64,000 nt of DNA from contig NZ_AULM01000002.1 of NCBI RefSeq assembly GCF_000422285.1, positions 124,001 through 188,000 of the forward strand, given 5' to 3'. Shown here in pieces: positions 38,759-50,062 of the stretch (the first letter of the stretch is position 1; the number at the start of each line of letters is the position of its first letter). The notes beneath the pieces are model-generated. The model was not told the origin of the DNA, ran no database searches, and saw only the letters and a list, made by a program, of their open reading frames with translations. Both the position numbers and the translations under genes were made by a program. This stretch comes from Desulfatiglans anilini DSM 4660. GTDB lineage: Bacteria; Desulfobacterota; DSM-4660; Desulfatiglandales; Desulfatiglandaceae.

Positions 38759-38773
38759 TAAACTTAAAGTTTA
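38759..38773 (+). promoter_or_regulatory. 7-1-7 inverted repeat, candidate PerR/Fur box
   Basis: TAAACTT-A-AAGTTTA is a perfect 7-1-7 palindrome, the geometry of PerR, Fur and Zur boxes. It overlaps a possible -10 (TAATAA at 38757-38762) about 60 bp before the regulator's start, which suggests autoregulation. The rest of the gap 38445-38758 shows no gene. Confidence 0.6.
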
Positions 38774-38834
38774 GGTGCCCAGGTTTTCACGGTTTGTCAA
38801 CGTTCGAAGTACGGGAAGGAGGGCCTCATTCTTG

Positions 38835-39272
38835 GTGGATCCCGACGAAAGGCTCCAGCAGATCATCCAAAGTCTCCGCGAACACGGGCACAAGATTACA
38901 CCGCAGCGGGTCGCTGTTGCCCGTATCCTGGCGGGCTGCGACAGGCATCCTTCGGTCGAGGAAATTTGTGAAGAACTGCAGCATGATTTCCCGGGCGTGA
39001 GCCAGGCGACGGTCTATCGGGCGATCATGCTGATCAAGTCCCTTGGCGAGGCTCTCGAACTGGCGTTTCCCGATGGGGGCAGCCACTATGACGGGAGGCG
39101 CCCCTATCCCCATCCCCACCTCATCTGCACGCGGTGCAAAAAAATCCTCGATCCGGACCTGGATACGCTGAGCGGTCTGACCCAGGAACTGGCGGCCGAG
39201 AGCGGGTTTCGAATCTCCTCCTATCGGCTGGATTTTTTTGGTCTCTGTCCGGATTGCCAGAAAAAGGATTGA
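38835..39272 (+). CDS. perR: Fur-family peroxide-type regulator (PerR-like)
   Basis: About 145 aa. A winged helix (KITPQRVAVARIL, SVEEICEELQ, SQATVYRAIMLI) is followed by the Fur dimer domain with metal-site residues (HYDGRRPYPHPHLIC) and two CxxC pairs (CTRC, CPDC) for structural zinc. The placement right before katG points to peroxide control rather than iron control. AAGGAGG at 38817-38823 serves either TTG 38832 or GTG 38835; the frame continues upstream with no site. Confidence 0.82.
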   Translation: MDPDERLQQIIQSLREHGHKITPQRVAVARILAGCDRHPSVEEICEELQHDFPGVSQATVYRAIMLIKSLGEALELAFPDGGSHYDGRRPYPHPHLICTRCKKILDPDLDTLSGLTQELAAESGFRISSYRLDFFGLCPDCQKKD

Positions 39273-39317
39273 CAGGATCCAGGGTTTGTGTGTTTAATTG
39301 CGAATAGTTCTCATTTG
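39269..39317 (+). promoter_or_regulatory. katG promoter with Fur-like box
   Basis: TTGACA at 39269-39274 (overlapping the regulator's stop codon), an 18-bp spacer, and TTTAAT at 39293-39298. GAATAGTTCTCATT at 39302-39315, just after the -10, resembles half of a Fur-family box (GAATTATTCTCATT type). The site is placed to block katG transcription. Confidence 0.55.
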
Positions 39318-39320
39318 TAA

Positions 39321-41678
<2,358 letters not shown>

Positions 41679-41875
41679 TCGCAGCCTGAGCGCGCTCTGC
41701 AGGTTTTCACAGGGCGGCGAATGAATCCGTTTGATCCTGCCTGTAGCGTCCGCAGGGTGCAAAGGTTGAAGCTCGACGTTCACAAGGTCAAGCGCCTCGA
41801 GGGCATGACACAAAATGACATTCCAAGACCACGGGGAAAAACGCCCATACCTGAGCAGTAGATCAAAAACCAAAC

Positions 41876-41914
41876 AAAAAGGGGCAGGTCTAATCAGCCT
41901 GTCCCCTTTTTATT
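41876..41914. terminator. Intrinsic terminator, usable on both strands
   Basis: AAAAAGGGGCAGG (41876-41888) pairs with CCTGTCCCCTTTTT (with one G-U) around a TCTAATCAG loop, giving a T-run after the stem on either strand. It ends katG and would also end the remnant facing it. Confidence 0.85.
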
Positions 41915-41940
41915 GTTATCAGATCGGTTGATGGTGCTTT

Positions 41941-42027
41941 CTATGACGATCTGCGCTGGCGCTTTCGATATAAAAATCCGGCAACAGCGAACATCAAAAG
42001 AGACATGATAACGATGCCCCAGAGGGT
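41941..42027 (-). pseudogene. C-terminal sorting-anchor remnant (IPTL-CTERM-like)
   Basis: Read on the minus strand, these codons give TLWGIVIMSLLMFAVAGFLY followed by RKRQRRSS and a TAG: one hydrophobic helix and a basic tail, as in IPTL/PEP-CTERM anchors. A TAG stands directly before it in frame and no upstream protein frame connects. It seems to be the surviving end of a deleted gene, facing the katG terminator. A 21-aa membrane peptide from the internal ATG is an unlikely alternative. Confidence 0.4.
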
Positions 42028-42176
42028 CTAAAGGTCCTACCTCCCGCGGCCCGCGGATTCACCGCTCAGGCAATGGCCCTGTTCGTTTCTCAGCGATATC
42101 GAAAGGCGGTTGTCCTTGCATTGGAGGGACTTTCTTCCGAAGCAACCAGAAGGGCTGCGAGTCAAACCAAGGCGAA

Positions 42177-42206
42177 TTGACCTGAGGGGCTCAGGCCGAT
42201 TATGAT
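42177..42206 (+). promoter_or_regulatory. Promoter upstream of zwf
   Basis: TTGACC at 42177-42182 and TATGAT at 42201-42206 with an 18-bp spacer. The spacer and -35 edge contain CCTGA-GGGGC-TCAGG (42181-42195), a short inverted repeat that could be an operator. Nothing else is seen in the rest of 42028-42326. Confidence 0.55.
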
Positions 42207-42326
42207 GGGTTTTTGCCTTCGAAGAAGCGGTCTTGGGCCTGGGAAGTCTTCGTTGCAGTCTGATTTTCAGCGGAGGGGCCTGGCAAAATGGCAAGGAGCG
42301 TGAATTGATCGAAGCGGAATTCGCTC

Positions 42327-43934
42327 ATGGGTGTGGAGGCATTGGACGGGATGAGTGATTTTTTCGAAGAGGCGGACAGGACGCTGGTCGAGGGGCGTGC
42401 GCCGGATCTCGAGGTGCCGAGGGAGATGTGTGTATTGGAGGGGCCGGGCGAGCCGTGCGTGCTGGTGATCTTCGGCGCTTCGGGGGACCTCGCGGGGCGC
42501 AAGCTGTTGCCTGCGCTTTGGAACCTCTATCTGCAGGGCGGCCTGCCGCAGGCCTTCGCGATCCTGGGCTGCGCCAGGACCCCGATGACGGATGAGACGT
42601 TCCGGGCTTACACGCGCGAACTGCTCGAGTCCGCCGGGATGCTGAAGGGATCGCGATGGGAGGGGTTTTCGCGTCTGCTCCATTATCGTGTCCTCGACTA
42701 CGGGGATCCTGCAGCCTTCAAGACCCTCGGATCGGACCTCGACGCGCTCGATCGAGAGGCGCGCACTGCGGGAAACCGCATTTTCTACCTGGCCGTCCCG
42801 CCGGGGATCTATGCTTGGACGGCCGAACTGCTAGGCAGCTCCGGCCTTTCGGGAGAGGATTCGAACGGGGTCGGCTGGTCCCGCATCGTCGTTGAAAAAC
42901 CGTTCGGGCACGATCTGGAGTCGGCCGAGCAGTTGGATGGAATCCTCCACCGCTATTTCAGGGAGCATCAGATCTTCCGGATCGACCACTACCTCGCCAA
43001 GGAGACGGTCCAGAACATCTTGATGTTCAGGTTTGCGAATGCGATCTTCGAGCCGTTGTGGAACCGCCGCTACATCGACTACGTCGCTGTCACCGCCGCC
43101 GAGACCCTCGGTGTCGAGCACAGGGCGGACTACTACGAAGAGGCCGGCGTCCTGCGGGACATGTTCCAGAATCATATGATGCAGCTCCTAACCCTGACGG
43201 CCATGGAGCCGCCTTCGATCTTCGAGGCCGAGCGTGTTCGGGACGAAAAGGCGAAGGTCTACCGCGCCCTGAGGCCCTTTCCGGTGGACAGGCTCGATGA
43301 GTACCTGGTCCTTGGCCAGTACGGACCGGGGGTGCTCGACGGGCGGGAGGTTCCGGGGTACCGGGAAGAGACGGGGGTGAGCCCCGATTCGCTGACCCCC
43401 ACCTTCGCCATGATGCGGGTTTTTCTCGACAACTGGCGGTGGCAGGGGGTCCCGTTTTATCTGACATCCGGCAAGCGTCTCCAGGCCAAGCGGACGGAGA
43501 TCGCCATCGCCTTCAAACAGGTGCCTCATTCCATGTTCCGCCAGGTCCTGGGGGAGCATATTTCCGCCAACCGGCTGGTCCTCGGGATCCACCCGGAGGA
43601 GCGGATCACCCTCACATTTCAGACCAAGAACCCCGGCGCCAAGGTGTGCCTCCGCACGGTGACCATGGATTTCAATTATCACCAGAATTACACGGGCCCG
43701 GTCCTCGAGGCCTATGAAAAGGTCCTCATCGACTGCATCCTGGGGGATCAGATGCTCTTCTGGCGTCAGGACGGCGTGGAACTCTGCTGGTCCTTCCTGA
43801 CGCCCATCCTGCATCGGTGCGAGACCTGCGGCAATCGGGCGGAGAGGCTCCTGCGGTACCCGGCGGGAAGCTGGGGGCCCGACCAGGCCCATCAGCTCGG
43901 GCCGGTGCTCGCCTCGCTCGGCGATGGGCACTGA
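42327..43934 (+). CDS. zwf: Glucose-6-phosphate 1-dehydrogenase
   Basis: 535 aa. Oxidises glucose 6-phosphate to 6-phosphogluconolactone with NAD(P)+, entering the oxidative pentose phosphate route. The nucleotide-binding motif GASGDLAGRKLLPAL lies near residue 51, VVEKPFGHD near 189, and the active-site RIDHYLAKETVQN near 220; NILMFRFAN and LLTLTAMEPP follow. There are about 45 residues before the Rossmann motif, longer than usual, so ATG 42351 or a later start is possible; no strong ribosome site settles it. No pgl or gnd neighbour is seen; the biotin genes follow. Confidence 0.92.
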   Translation: MGVEALDGMSDFFEEADRTLVEGRAPDLEVPREMCVLEGPGEPCVLVIFGASGDLAGRKLLPALWNLYLQGGLPQAFAILGCARTPMTDETFRAYTRELLESAGMLKGSRWEGFSRLLHYRVLDYGDPAAFKTLGSDLDALDREARTAGNRIFYLAVPPGIYAWTAELLGSSGLSGEDSNGVGWSRIVVEKPFGHDLESAEQLDGILHRYFREHQIFRIDHYLAKETVQNILMFRFANAIFEPLWNRRYIDYVAVTAAETLGVEHRADYYEEAGVLRDMFQNHMMQLLTLTAMEPPSIFEAERVRDEKAKVYRALRPFPVDRLDEYLVLGQYGPGVLDGREVPGYREETGVSPDSLTPTFAMMRVFLDNWRWQGVPFYLTSGKRLQAKRTEIAIAFKQVPHSMFRQVLGEHISANRLVLGIHPEERITLTFQTKNPGAKVCLRTVTMDFNYHQNYTGPVLEAYEKVLIDCILGDQMLFWRQDGVELCWSFLTPILHRCETCGNRAERLLRYPAGSWGPDQAHQLGPVLASLGDGH

Positions 43935-44160
43935 CCTTGGCCCAGCCCGGCAGGGGTACCCGCCCCGAATTGACCCTTGAGTTTTGCTCTTTGCGGCTAT
44001 AAAGTAGCGCTGCTTTGTTCCGAAGGAAGCGGCCGGGTCCGCCGTTGCGCGGAGGCGGGGAAGACCGCTTCCCCTGAAAATGCCGGAGGGGTGCGGAGGT
44101 TTGCGCTTCGGCCGGCTCGGCGGGGGCCGCGGATGTCCGTGGACCCGGAAAGGAAGAATC

Positions 44161-45525
44161 ATGTCATTGACGTATTCAGCGTCCAGGGATGAGCTGGTCG
44201 AGTACGACAAGCAGCACCTCTGGCATCCATTCACCCAGATGAAGGAGTGGACGGATGGGACCCCTTTACTGATCGCCCGTGGCGAAGGCAACTATCTCGT
44301 CGATGTGGACGGAAAGCGTTATCTGGACGGTGTGTCGTCGCTGTGGGCGAACATTCACGGCCACGGACGAACCGAGATCAACGAGGCTATTGCGTCACAA
44401 CTCCAGGAACTGGCCCATTCGACGCTGCTCGGTTTGAGCCACCCGTCGGCGGCCCTGCTCGCGCATCGCCTAGCCCAGCTGACGCCGGGGGATCTCCGGT
44501 GGGCCTTCTATTCGGAGAGCGGTTCGACGGCCGTGGAGATCGCTATCAAAATGGCCTTTCAATACTGGCAGAACCTGGGGCGTAAAAAGAAGACCCGTTT
44601 CATGAGCCTCAGGGAGGGCTACCACGGGGATACCATCGGGGCCGTCAGCGTGGGGGGGATCGATCTTTTTCACCAGGTCTACGGTCCGCTGCTCTTCAAC
44701 GGCGTCAAAGCCCCATGCCCTTACCGCTATTGCCAGGAAAACGATATTCCCCTCGAAAGGGGCACAGAGCGGTTGGCGGCGGAGGTTGACGCCCTCATGA
44801 CGGCCTACGCCGACGAAACCGCCGCCTTCATCCTGGAGCCTCTGGTGCAGGGGGCGGGCGGGATCCTCCCCTTCCCGCCGGGCTTGCTGAAGCGGATCGA
44901 GGAGCTTTGCCGCCGGTATGATGTCCTGCTGATCGCGGACGAGGTGGCGGTCGGGTTCGGCCGCACCGGGACGATGTTCGCCTGCGAACAGGAGTCGGTT
45001 GTGCCGGATTTCATGTGCCTGGGCAAGGGGATCACAGGAGGCTACCTGCCCCTGGCGGCCACTATGACCACCCAGCGGATCTATGACGGGTTCTGGGGGG
45101 ATTACCAGGAGCTCAAGACCTTTTTCCACGGCCACACCTACACGGGAAATCCGCTCGCCTGTGCGGCGGCGCTCGCATCGCTGGATTTGTTCCAAACGGA
45201 CAAGACCATCGAAAACCTGCCGCCCAAGATCGCCCGGATCGAGGCCGGCCTGGACCGCCTGGCCGAAGGCGAGCAGGTCGGTGACGTCCGGCAGCGGGGA
45301 ATGATGGCCGGGGTTGAACTGGTGCGGGACCGAGCCGGAAACTCCGCGTATCCGGTTGAGGAGCGGATCGGGCACAAGGTCTGCATGGCCGTCCGCAAAC
45401 ATGGGGTGATTCTTCGGAATCTGGGGGACACGGTTGTTCTGATGCCGCTGCTTTCCCTGACGATCGAGGAATTGGACCGGATCTTCGACGCACTGGAGAA
45501 CGCGATTCGTGAAGTCTGCGGATGA
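44161..45525 (+). CDS. bioA: Adenosylmethionine-8-amino-7-oxononanoate aminotransferase
   Basis: 454 aa. A class III PLP aminotransferase that converts KAPA to DAPA in biotin synthesis. Seen: LWHPFTQMKEW near the start, the BioA-type GVSSLWANIHGH, SGSTAVEIAIKMA, the PLP-binding LIADEVAVGFGRTG and the Schiff-base Lys in CLGKGITGGYLPLA. ATG 44161 follows GGAAAGGAAG. bioF overlaps its 3' end by 17 nt, so the two are translationally coupled. A candidate promoter (TATAAA at 43998-44003) lies upstream, with a poor -35. Confidence 0.95.
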   Translation: MSLTYSASRDELVEYDKQHLWHPFTQMKEWTDGTPLLIARGEGNYLVDVDGKRYLDGVSSLWANIHGHGRTEINEAIASQLQELAHSTLLGLSHPSAALLAHRLAQLTPGDLRWAFYSESGSTAVEIAIKMAFQYWQNLGRKKKTRFMSLREGYHGDTIGAVSVGGIDLFHQVYGPLLFNGVKAPCPYRYCQENDIPLERGTERLAAEVDALMTAYADETAAFILEPLVQGAGGILPFPPGLLKRIEELCRRYDVLLIADEVAVGFGRTGTMFACEQESVVPDFMCLGKGITGGYLPLAATMTTQRIYDGFWGDYQELKTFFHGHTYTGNPLACAAALASLDLFQTDKTIENLPPKIARIEAGLDRLAEGEQVGDVRQRGMMAGVELVRDRAGNSAYPVEERIGHKVCMAVRKHGVILRNLGDTVVLMPLLSLTIEELDRIFDALENAIREVCG

Positions 45526-46708
45526 TCCCCGTGGCCCGCTCCCGTGGCCGGACTATATCGTCCACACGATTAGAGAACTAAAGGAGAGGGGGCTTTACCG
45601 CCAACTGAAGATCCTGGACTCCGCGCCGGGTGCCGCCGTCAAGGTCGGCAGACGGTCGGTGCTGCTCTTCTGCTCCAACGACTATCTGGGGCTTGCGGCC
45701 GATCCCCGCATGAAGACGGCCGCCGTTCGGGCCGTCCGGGCCTGGGGGACCGGCGTCGGGGCCTCCCGCCTGATCAGCGGCAACATCGCCTTGTACCGCA
45801 CCCTCGAGCAGGCTGTATCGAAGTTGAAGCGGGTCGAGGCGGCGCTGGTCTTCGCGAGCGGCTATGCCACCAATGTAGGCGTGATTACGAGCCTGGCGGG
45901 ACCGGGCGATCTCATCCTGAGCGATGCCCTCAACCACGCCAGCATCGTCGACGCCTGCCGCCTTTCGAAGGCCGAAATCGCCGTCTATCCGCACCGGGAT
46001 GTCCATGCCCTCGAGGTGCTGCTCCGGGGCAGATCCACCCGAGGGCGGGTCATGATCGTGACGGACGGGGTCTTCAGCATGGATGGGGATCTGGCGCCTC
46101 TGCCCGAGCTCACTGCCCTCAGCCGGGAGTCCGGGGCGCTCCTCGTGGTGGACGATGCCCATGGCACCGGTGTGATCGGGCCGAACGGCGGGGGGGTGTT
46201 CGATTACTTCGGCCTGAAGGATCCGTCGGCGTTGCAGGTGGGGACCTTCAGCAAGGCCTTGGGAAGCCTCGGCGGCTTTGCCGCGGCATCGGCCCAGATG
46301 GTGGATTTTCTGGTGAACCACGCCCGCTCCCTCATCTATTCGACGGGCCTGCCTCCGTCCGTCCTGGCGGCCAACGCGGAGGCCATCCGGATCATTATCG
46401 AAGAGCCGAACCGGCGTAAACACTTGCATCGATTGTCTTCTCATCTCCGCGATGCCCTGGGTCCGCTTGGATTTTCTCTTGCCGAGGGTCCGACGCCGAT
46501 CATCCCGCTGGTGGTCGGGGATGCGGAAGAGGCCGTCCGGCTCTCAGCCTACCTCTGGGACGAGGGGATCTTCGTGCCCCCTATCCGGCCGCCCACCGTG
46601 CCGGAGGGTCAGAGCCGCCTGCGGGTGAGCCTGAGCGCGCTCCATCGCCAGGAAGATGTCGACCGTCTGGTTTACGCCATCAAGGACTACTTTCGTCAGG
46701 GGAGCTGA
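45509..46708 (+). CDS. bioF: 8-amino-7-oxononanoate synthase
   Basis: 399 aa. A class II PLP alpha-oxoamine synthase that condenses pimeloyl thioester with alanine to KAPA. Motifs: LLFCSNDYLGLAADPR, GTGVGASRLISG, the DDAHGTGVIGPNG loop, and the PLP-lysine in GTFSKALGSLGG. The start is GTG 45509 inside the end of bioA. Glycine C-acetyltransferase is the nearest alternative, but the bioA-bioD context decides. Confidence 0.93.
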   Translation: MKSADDPRGPLPWPDYIVHTIRELKERGLYRQLKILDSAPGAAVKVGRRSVLLFCSNDYLGLAADPRMKTAAVRAVRAWGTGVGASRLISGNIALYRTLEQAVSKLKRVEAALVFASGYATNVGVITSLAGPGDLILSDALNHASIVDACRLSKAEIAVYPHRDVHALEVLLRGRSTRGRVMIVTDGVFSMDGDLAPLPELTALSRESGALLVVDDAHGTGVIGPNGGGVFDYFGLKDPSALQVGTFSKALGSLGGFAAASAQMVDFLVNHARSLIYSTGLPPSVLAANAEAIRIIIEEPNRRKHLHRLSSHLRDALGPLGFSLAEGPTPIIPLVVGDAEEAVRLSAYLWDEGIFVPPIRPPTVPEGQSRLRVSLSALHRQEDVDRLVYAIKDYFRQGS

Positions 46709-46804
46709 TCGAGCGTGTTTCACCCAGGAAGACGTCCGTCCGCCGCACGGGCGGACGGCGAGGTCATTACCGGTGATTTTTTGCAGTCGGTTCGAGATGT
46801 GAAG

Positions 46805-47569
46805 ATGAAAGCAAACGGAATTTTTGTGACGGCCACGGACACGGAAGTCGGCAAGACTTTCGTCTCGGGGCTTCTGATGCAGCATCTGGCCTGGAAGGGA
46901 TTGAACCCGGGGTATTTCAAGCCGGTCGCAAGCGGCTGTTATATGGAAAACGGACGGCTCGTGTCGGAGGATCTGGCCTGGATCGCCCGCTTTCTGGGCG
47001 AAGAGATGCCGCCGGAACTCCACTGTCCTCTTCGCTTCGAAAAGCCGCTCGCCCCTTTGGCGGCATCCCGCCTGGAGGGTCGCGAGGTCGATCTCGGGAT
47101 GGTCCGGGAGGCCTTCGGGAGGCTGCGCGGGCGGTATTCGACCATCGTCGTCGAAGGGATCGGGGGTGTCATGGTCCCGCTCAGGCAGGATTACCTCGTC
47201 CTCGATCTGATCGAGGAGACGGCGCTGCCCGCGCTCATCGTCGCGCGGCCCGTCTTGGGGACGATCAACCACACCCTTTTGACCCTGGAGGCCCTTCGGG
47301 CGCGGGGGCTGCCTGTGCTGGGCTTTGTTACGAACGGGGCGCGGGACGAGACCGATGAAGCGGCCGGAACGAGCCCTGGTATCATCGCCGAACTGGGGGG
47401 GATTCCTTATCTGGGGCACATCCCCTTCCATGATCCCGGCCGCGATGAGCCCGAGTCCTTCCGTGTGCAGGTCGCCCCGCTGCTGGAGGCCATATGGTCC
47501 ATCTGCTCAGGGAAAGAGGGCGTCGCCCCTCCCGCCCCGGGAAGCGCGCCGGCCTTGACAGGCTGTTGA
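46805..47569 (+). CDS. bioD: Dethiobiotin synthetase
   Basis: 254 aa. ATP-dependent carboxylation of DAPA to dethiobiotin. The P-loop variant TATDTEVGKTFVSG begins at residue 8, with KPVASGC (about 40) and VEGIGGVMVPL (about 120) as substrate and magnesium loops. ATG 46805 precedes the P-loop; the frame runs 30 codons further up with no homology. The last codons run into the terminal repeat at 47559. bioB is not in the window. Confidence 0.93.
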   Translation: MKANGIFVTATDTEVGKTFVSGLLMQHLAWKGLNPGYFKPVASGCYMENGRLVSEDLAWIARFLGEEMPPELHCPLRFEKPLAPLAASRLEGREVDLGMVREAFGRLRGRYSTIVVEGIGGVMVPLRQDYLVLDLIEETALPALIVARPVLGTINHTLLTLEALRARGLPVLGFVTNGARDETDEAAGTSPGIIAELGGIPYLGHIPFHDPGRDEPESFRVQVAPLLEAIWSICSGKEGVAPPAPGSAPALTGC

Positions 47570-47683
47570 AAAACGCCCATCTGCTGCGATCAGTTTATCC
47601 CGTGCCGCTGCGGCGCACTGTTCTATGCGCTTCATTCCACGGGTTGTCGCATGCCTTGCATCCGGCGGTTTTTCAATAGCCTG
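47559..47683. repeat. 125-bp element with terminal inverted repeats
   Basis: CAGGCTGTTGAAAAACGCC at 47559-47577 and GGCGGTTTTTCAATAGCCTG at 47664-47683 are inverted repeats with two differences. The sequence between has no reading frame. It overlaps the last codons of bioD, so it supplies the gene's stop. This kind of TGTTGAAAAA-ended element is common between genes in deltaproteobacteria and may act as a terminator. Confidence 0.7.
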
Positions 47684-47838
47684 CGCAAACCGGATGTTCC
47701 AGCACGCTGTTCAGCCGGACGGGTCATTCAGCGAACAGATGTGCCGGAATGCGTTGTGGGCATCGAATAAGGAAGCCTTTCTTCATCGCACAGGGTGAGG
47801 GCGCAAGCCCGGTTGATTCCGGCTGGGATTCGTTCAGT

Positions 47839-48906
47839 TCAGGCGAAATAGCGGCGGACTTCCTGGAGTGAGACCCGACCGATCGTTTTGATGTAGCGCT
47901 CTTTCGCAGCCTTGATCCGCCGGTTGCTTGCGTGGAGCCGCTCCATGGAGAGCCTGCCTTCGAGGAGGGCCGACTGCACGGCGTCGATGGCCTGAAGGAC
48001 CCGCTGCTGGTTCCGGCAGATGAGCAGGATATCCGCCCCGGCTGCAAAGGCGCGTTCGGCCGCCGCATCGACCCCCCAGGAGCCGGTGATGGCCCCCATT
48101 TCGAGATCATCGGTGATGATCAGGCCGTCGAACCCCATGCGTTCCCGCAAAAGCCCGGTCAGAACGGCCGGGGAGAGGGTGGCGGGTGTGCCGTCATCGA
48201 GCGCCGGATAGACGGCATGGGAACTCATGATGCCGCTTACCCCCGCAGCGATGCCGGCGGCGAACGGCGGCAGGCTGACGGTCTCCATCTCGGCGAGGGA
48301 AAGGGGGATGGTGGGAAGTTGCAGATGCGGGTCGCGGCCGGTCCGTCCGAGGCCGGGAAAGTGCTTGGCCACAGCCATGACGCCGTTGGCCTGAAGATCG
48401 CGGATGATCAGGCTCCCGAGCCGCCCAACCTGGTCCGGATCTTCCCCGAACGTCCGCCCGGCGAGGTGCTTCTCGGCCTCTCCGCGCCGGACGTCCACAA
48501 CGGGGGCGAGGTCCATGTTGAGCCCGACGAGGCGCATTTCACGCGCGGTGGTGCGGGCGAAGGCGCGGGCGGCCTCCTCCGGCTGAGGGCTTCGGCCGAT
48601 GGCCTCGTTTCCCGGGAACATACTAAAGGGCGCCTGAAGGCGGGCGACGCGGCCCCCTTCCTGGTCGACGGCGATGAAGAGCGGGGTGCCCTGGCTTTCC
48701 AGCGCGGCTGTTTGGAGATCGTTCGTCAGGGCGGCCAGTTGCTCCGGGCCCTCGATATTGCGGGCGAACAGGATGACCCCTCCCAGGCCTGCCTTCCGGA
48801 TGAGCGCCTCCGTGTCCGAATCGAGGGTGGTGCCGGGCATCCCCGCCATGAACAGGCGGCCAATGCGAAGGGTGATCTCGTTCAATTCCAGGGTGGAATG
48901 ATTCAT
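47839..48906 (-). CDS. nagZ: Beta-N-acetylglucosaminidase, glycoside hydrolase family 3
   Basis: 355 aa. Single-domain GH3 that removes GlcNAc from anhydro-muropeptides in the cytoplasm. Seen: AVDQEGGRVARL (near 80), the NagZ loop KHFPGLGRTGRDPH carrying the general acid/base His, and the nucleophile Asp in ITDDLEMGAI (near 260). No signal peptide. It diverges from murU and amgK, which act on the other half of the same recycled disaccharide. Confidence 0.92.
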   Translation of the reverse strand: MNHSTLELNEITLRIGRLFMAGMPGTTLDSDTEALIRKAGLGGVILFARNIEGPEQLAALTNDLQTAALESQGTPLFIAVDQEGGRVARLQAPFSMFPGNEAIGRSPQPEEAARAFARTTAREMRLVGLNMDLAPVVDVRRGEAEKHLAGRTFGEDPDQVGRLGSLIIRDLQANGVMAVAKHFPGLGRTGRDPHLQLPTIPLSLAEMETVSLPPFAAGIAAGVSGIMSSHAVYPALDDGTPATLSPAVLTGLLRERMGFDGLIITDDLEMGAITGSWGVDAAAERAFAAGADILLICRNQQRVLQAIDAVQSALLEGRLSMERLHASNRRIKAAKERYIKTIGRVSLQEVRRYFA

Positions 48907-49155
48907 GGAAGGTCCCTTTGATGGGGTTGGATGAAGGCGGTCCGTCTCTTTGGTCCGGTTGCCGCCGCAGGGAAAGGGTCGGTTCGGTCATCGACCGGCA
49001 AATGCCTGGGGATGCCTTCCGTAAAGCCGGCAAGCCTTGGCCTGCCGGACGGATCGCGCATCTGTGTCTGGGAACCGGTTCGGAATGAATCAGTCCGCGT
49101 TGCCCAAGGCTGATTTTTTTCCGTGGAAGGATATTTTGCAACAGAAAAAACACCC

Positions 49156-50055
49156 ATGAAAGCGATGATTCTTGCCGCCGGGTTCGGCACGAGGCTGCGC
49201 CCCCTGACCGATCACCGTCCGAAGGCCCTCGTACCGGTCGGAGACCGGCCTCTTCTGGATTACAATGTGGATTATCTCAGGCGGTACGGCGCTGAGGCCG
49301 TGGTGATCAACGCCCACCACAAGGCTGCGCAGCTCGAGGCCTATGTGAGCGCGAAAGAGTGGGGGATCCCCGTCTCTGTACGGATCGAGAAGGAGATCCT
49401 CGGGACGGGGGGCGGCATCCGAAACATTGCGGACTTCTGGGATGACGAGCCCTTCATCGTCCTGAACGGCGACATCCTGACGGACATCGACCTCCGGGCC
49501 GCCTACCGCGCCCATTGTGAGGCCGGGAGGTTGGCATCCCTGGTCCTGCATGCGTGCGAGTCCTATAGCCAGGTGGCTGTTGACGCCGAAGGCAACATTG
49601 TCGATATCGCGGCGGCTCCCCGTCCGGGGCGGCTGGCCTTCACGGGTATTCACGTGCTCGATCCGCGCTTGATCGAAAGGATTCCGGGCCCCGGCTTCGC
49701 GGACATCGTCGCCTGCTACCGCCGCCTGATCATGAAGGGGGGCGGAGTGGGCGCATTTTTGAGCACGGGCCACCGCTGGCGGGACCTCGGGAGCATCCCG
49801 GAGTATCTGGCGGCCAACCGCGATTGGGTCGGATTGCGGCGGGTATTCGTGGGGCCGGGTGCGCAGGTGCATCCTACGGTGCGATTCGAGGACTGGGCGG
49901 TGGTGGGCGCCGGGGCCCTTTTGGAGGCGGAGGCGGTGGTTGGCCGCAGCGTGTTGTGGGAAGGGGTCAGCGTCGCTGCCGGCATCGAAGTCCTGGACAG
50001 CATCGTGACGGCGGGAAGGCGCATCGACCAGCCGGTGTGCGGAGCAATCCGGTAG
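49156..50055 (+). CDS. murU: Sugar-1-phosphate nucleotidyltransferase, probable MurNAc-1-P uridylyltransferase
   Basis: 299 aa. The nucleotidyltransferase signature AAGFGTRLRPLT is at the N-terminus, with KALVPVGDRPL, the metal/UTP-binding LNGDILTDID near 105, and GTGGGIRN. The C-terminal 70 residues add a short left-handed beta-helix-like repeat, so it is longer than the shortest MurU. The amgK-like kinase starts 7 nt downstream, the gene pair of the Pseudomonas MurNAc salvage route; without that neighbour it would be called a generic NDP-sugar pyrophosphorylase. ATG 49156 is preferred; GTG 49123 is possible. Confidence 0.78.
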   Translation: MKAMILAAGFGTRLRPLTDHRPKALVPVGDRPLLDYNVDYLRRYGAEAVVINAHHKAAQLEAYVSAKEWGIPVSVRIEKEILGTGGGIRNIADFWDDEPFIVLNGDILTDIDLRAAYRAHCEAGRLASLVLHACESYSQVAVDAEGNIVDIAAAPRPGRLAFTGIHVLDPRLIERIPGPGFADIVACYRRLIMKGGGVGAFLSTGHRWRDLGSIPEYLAANRDWVGLRRVFVGPGAQVHPTVRFEDWAVVGAGALLEAEAVVGRSVLWEGVSVAAGIEVLDSIVTAGRRIDQPVCGAIR

Positions 50056-50062
50056 AGCGGCT

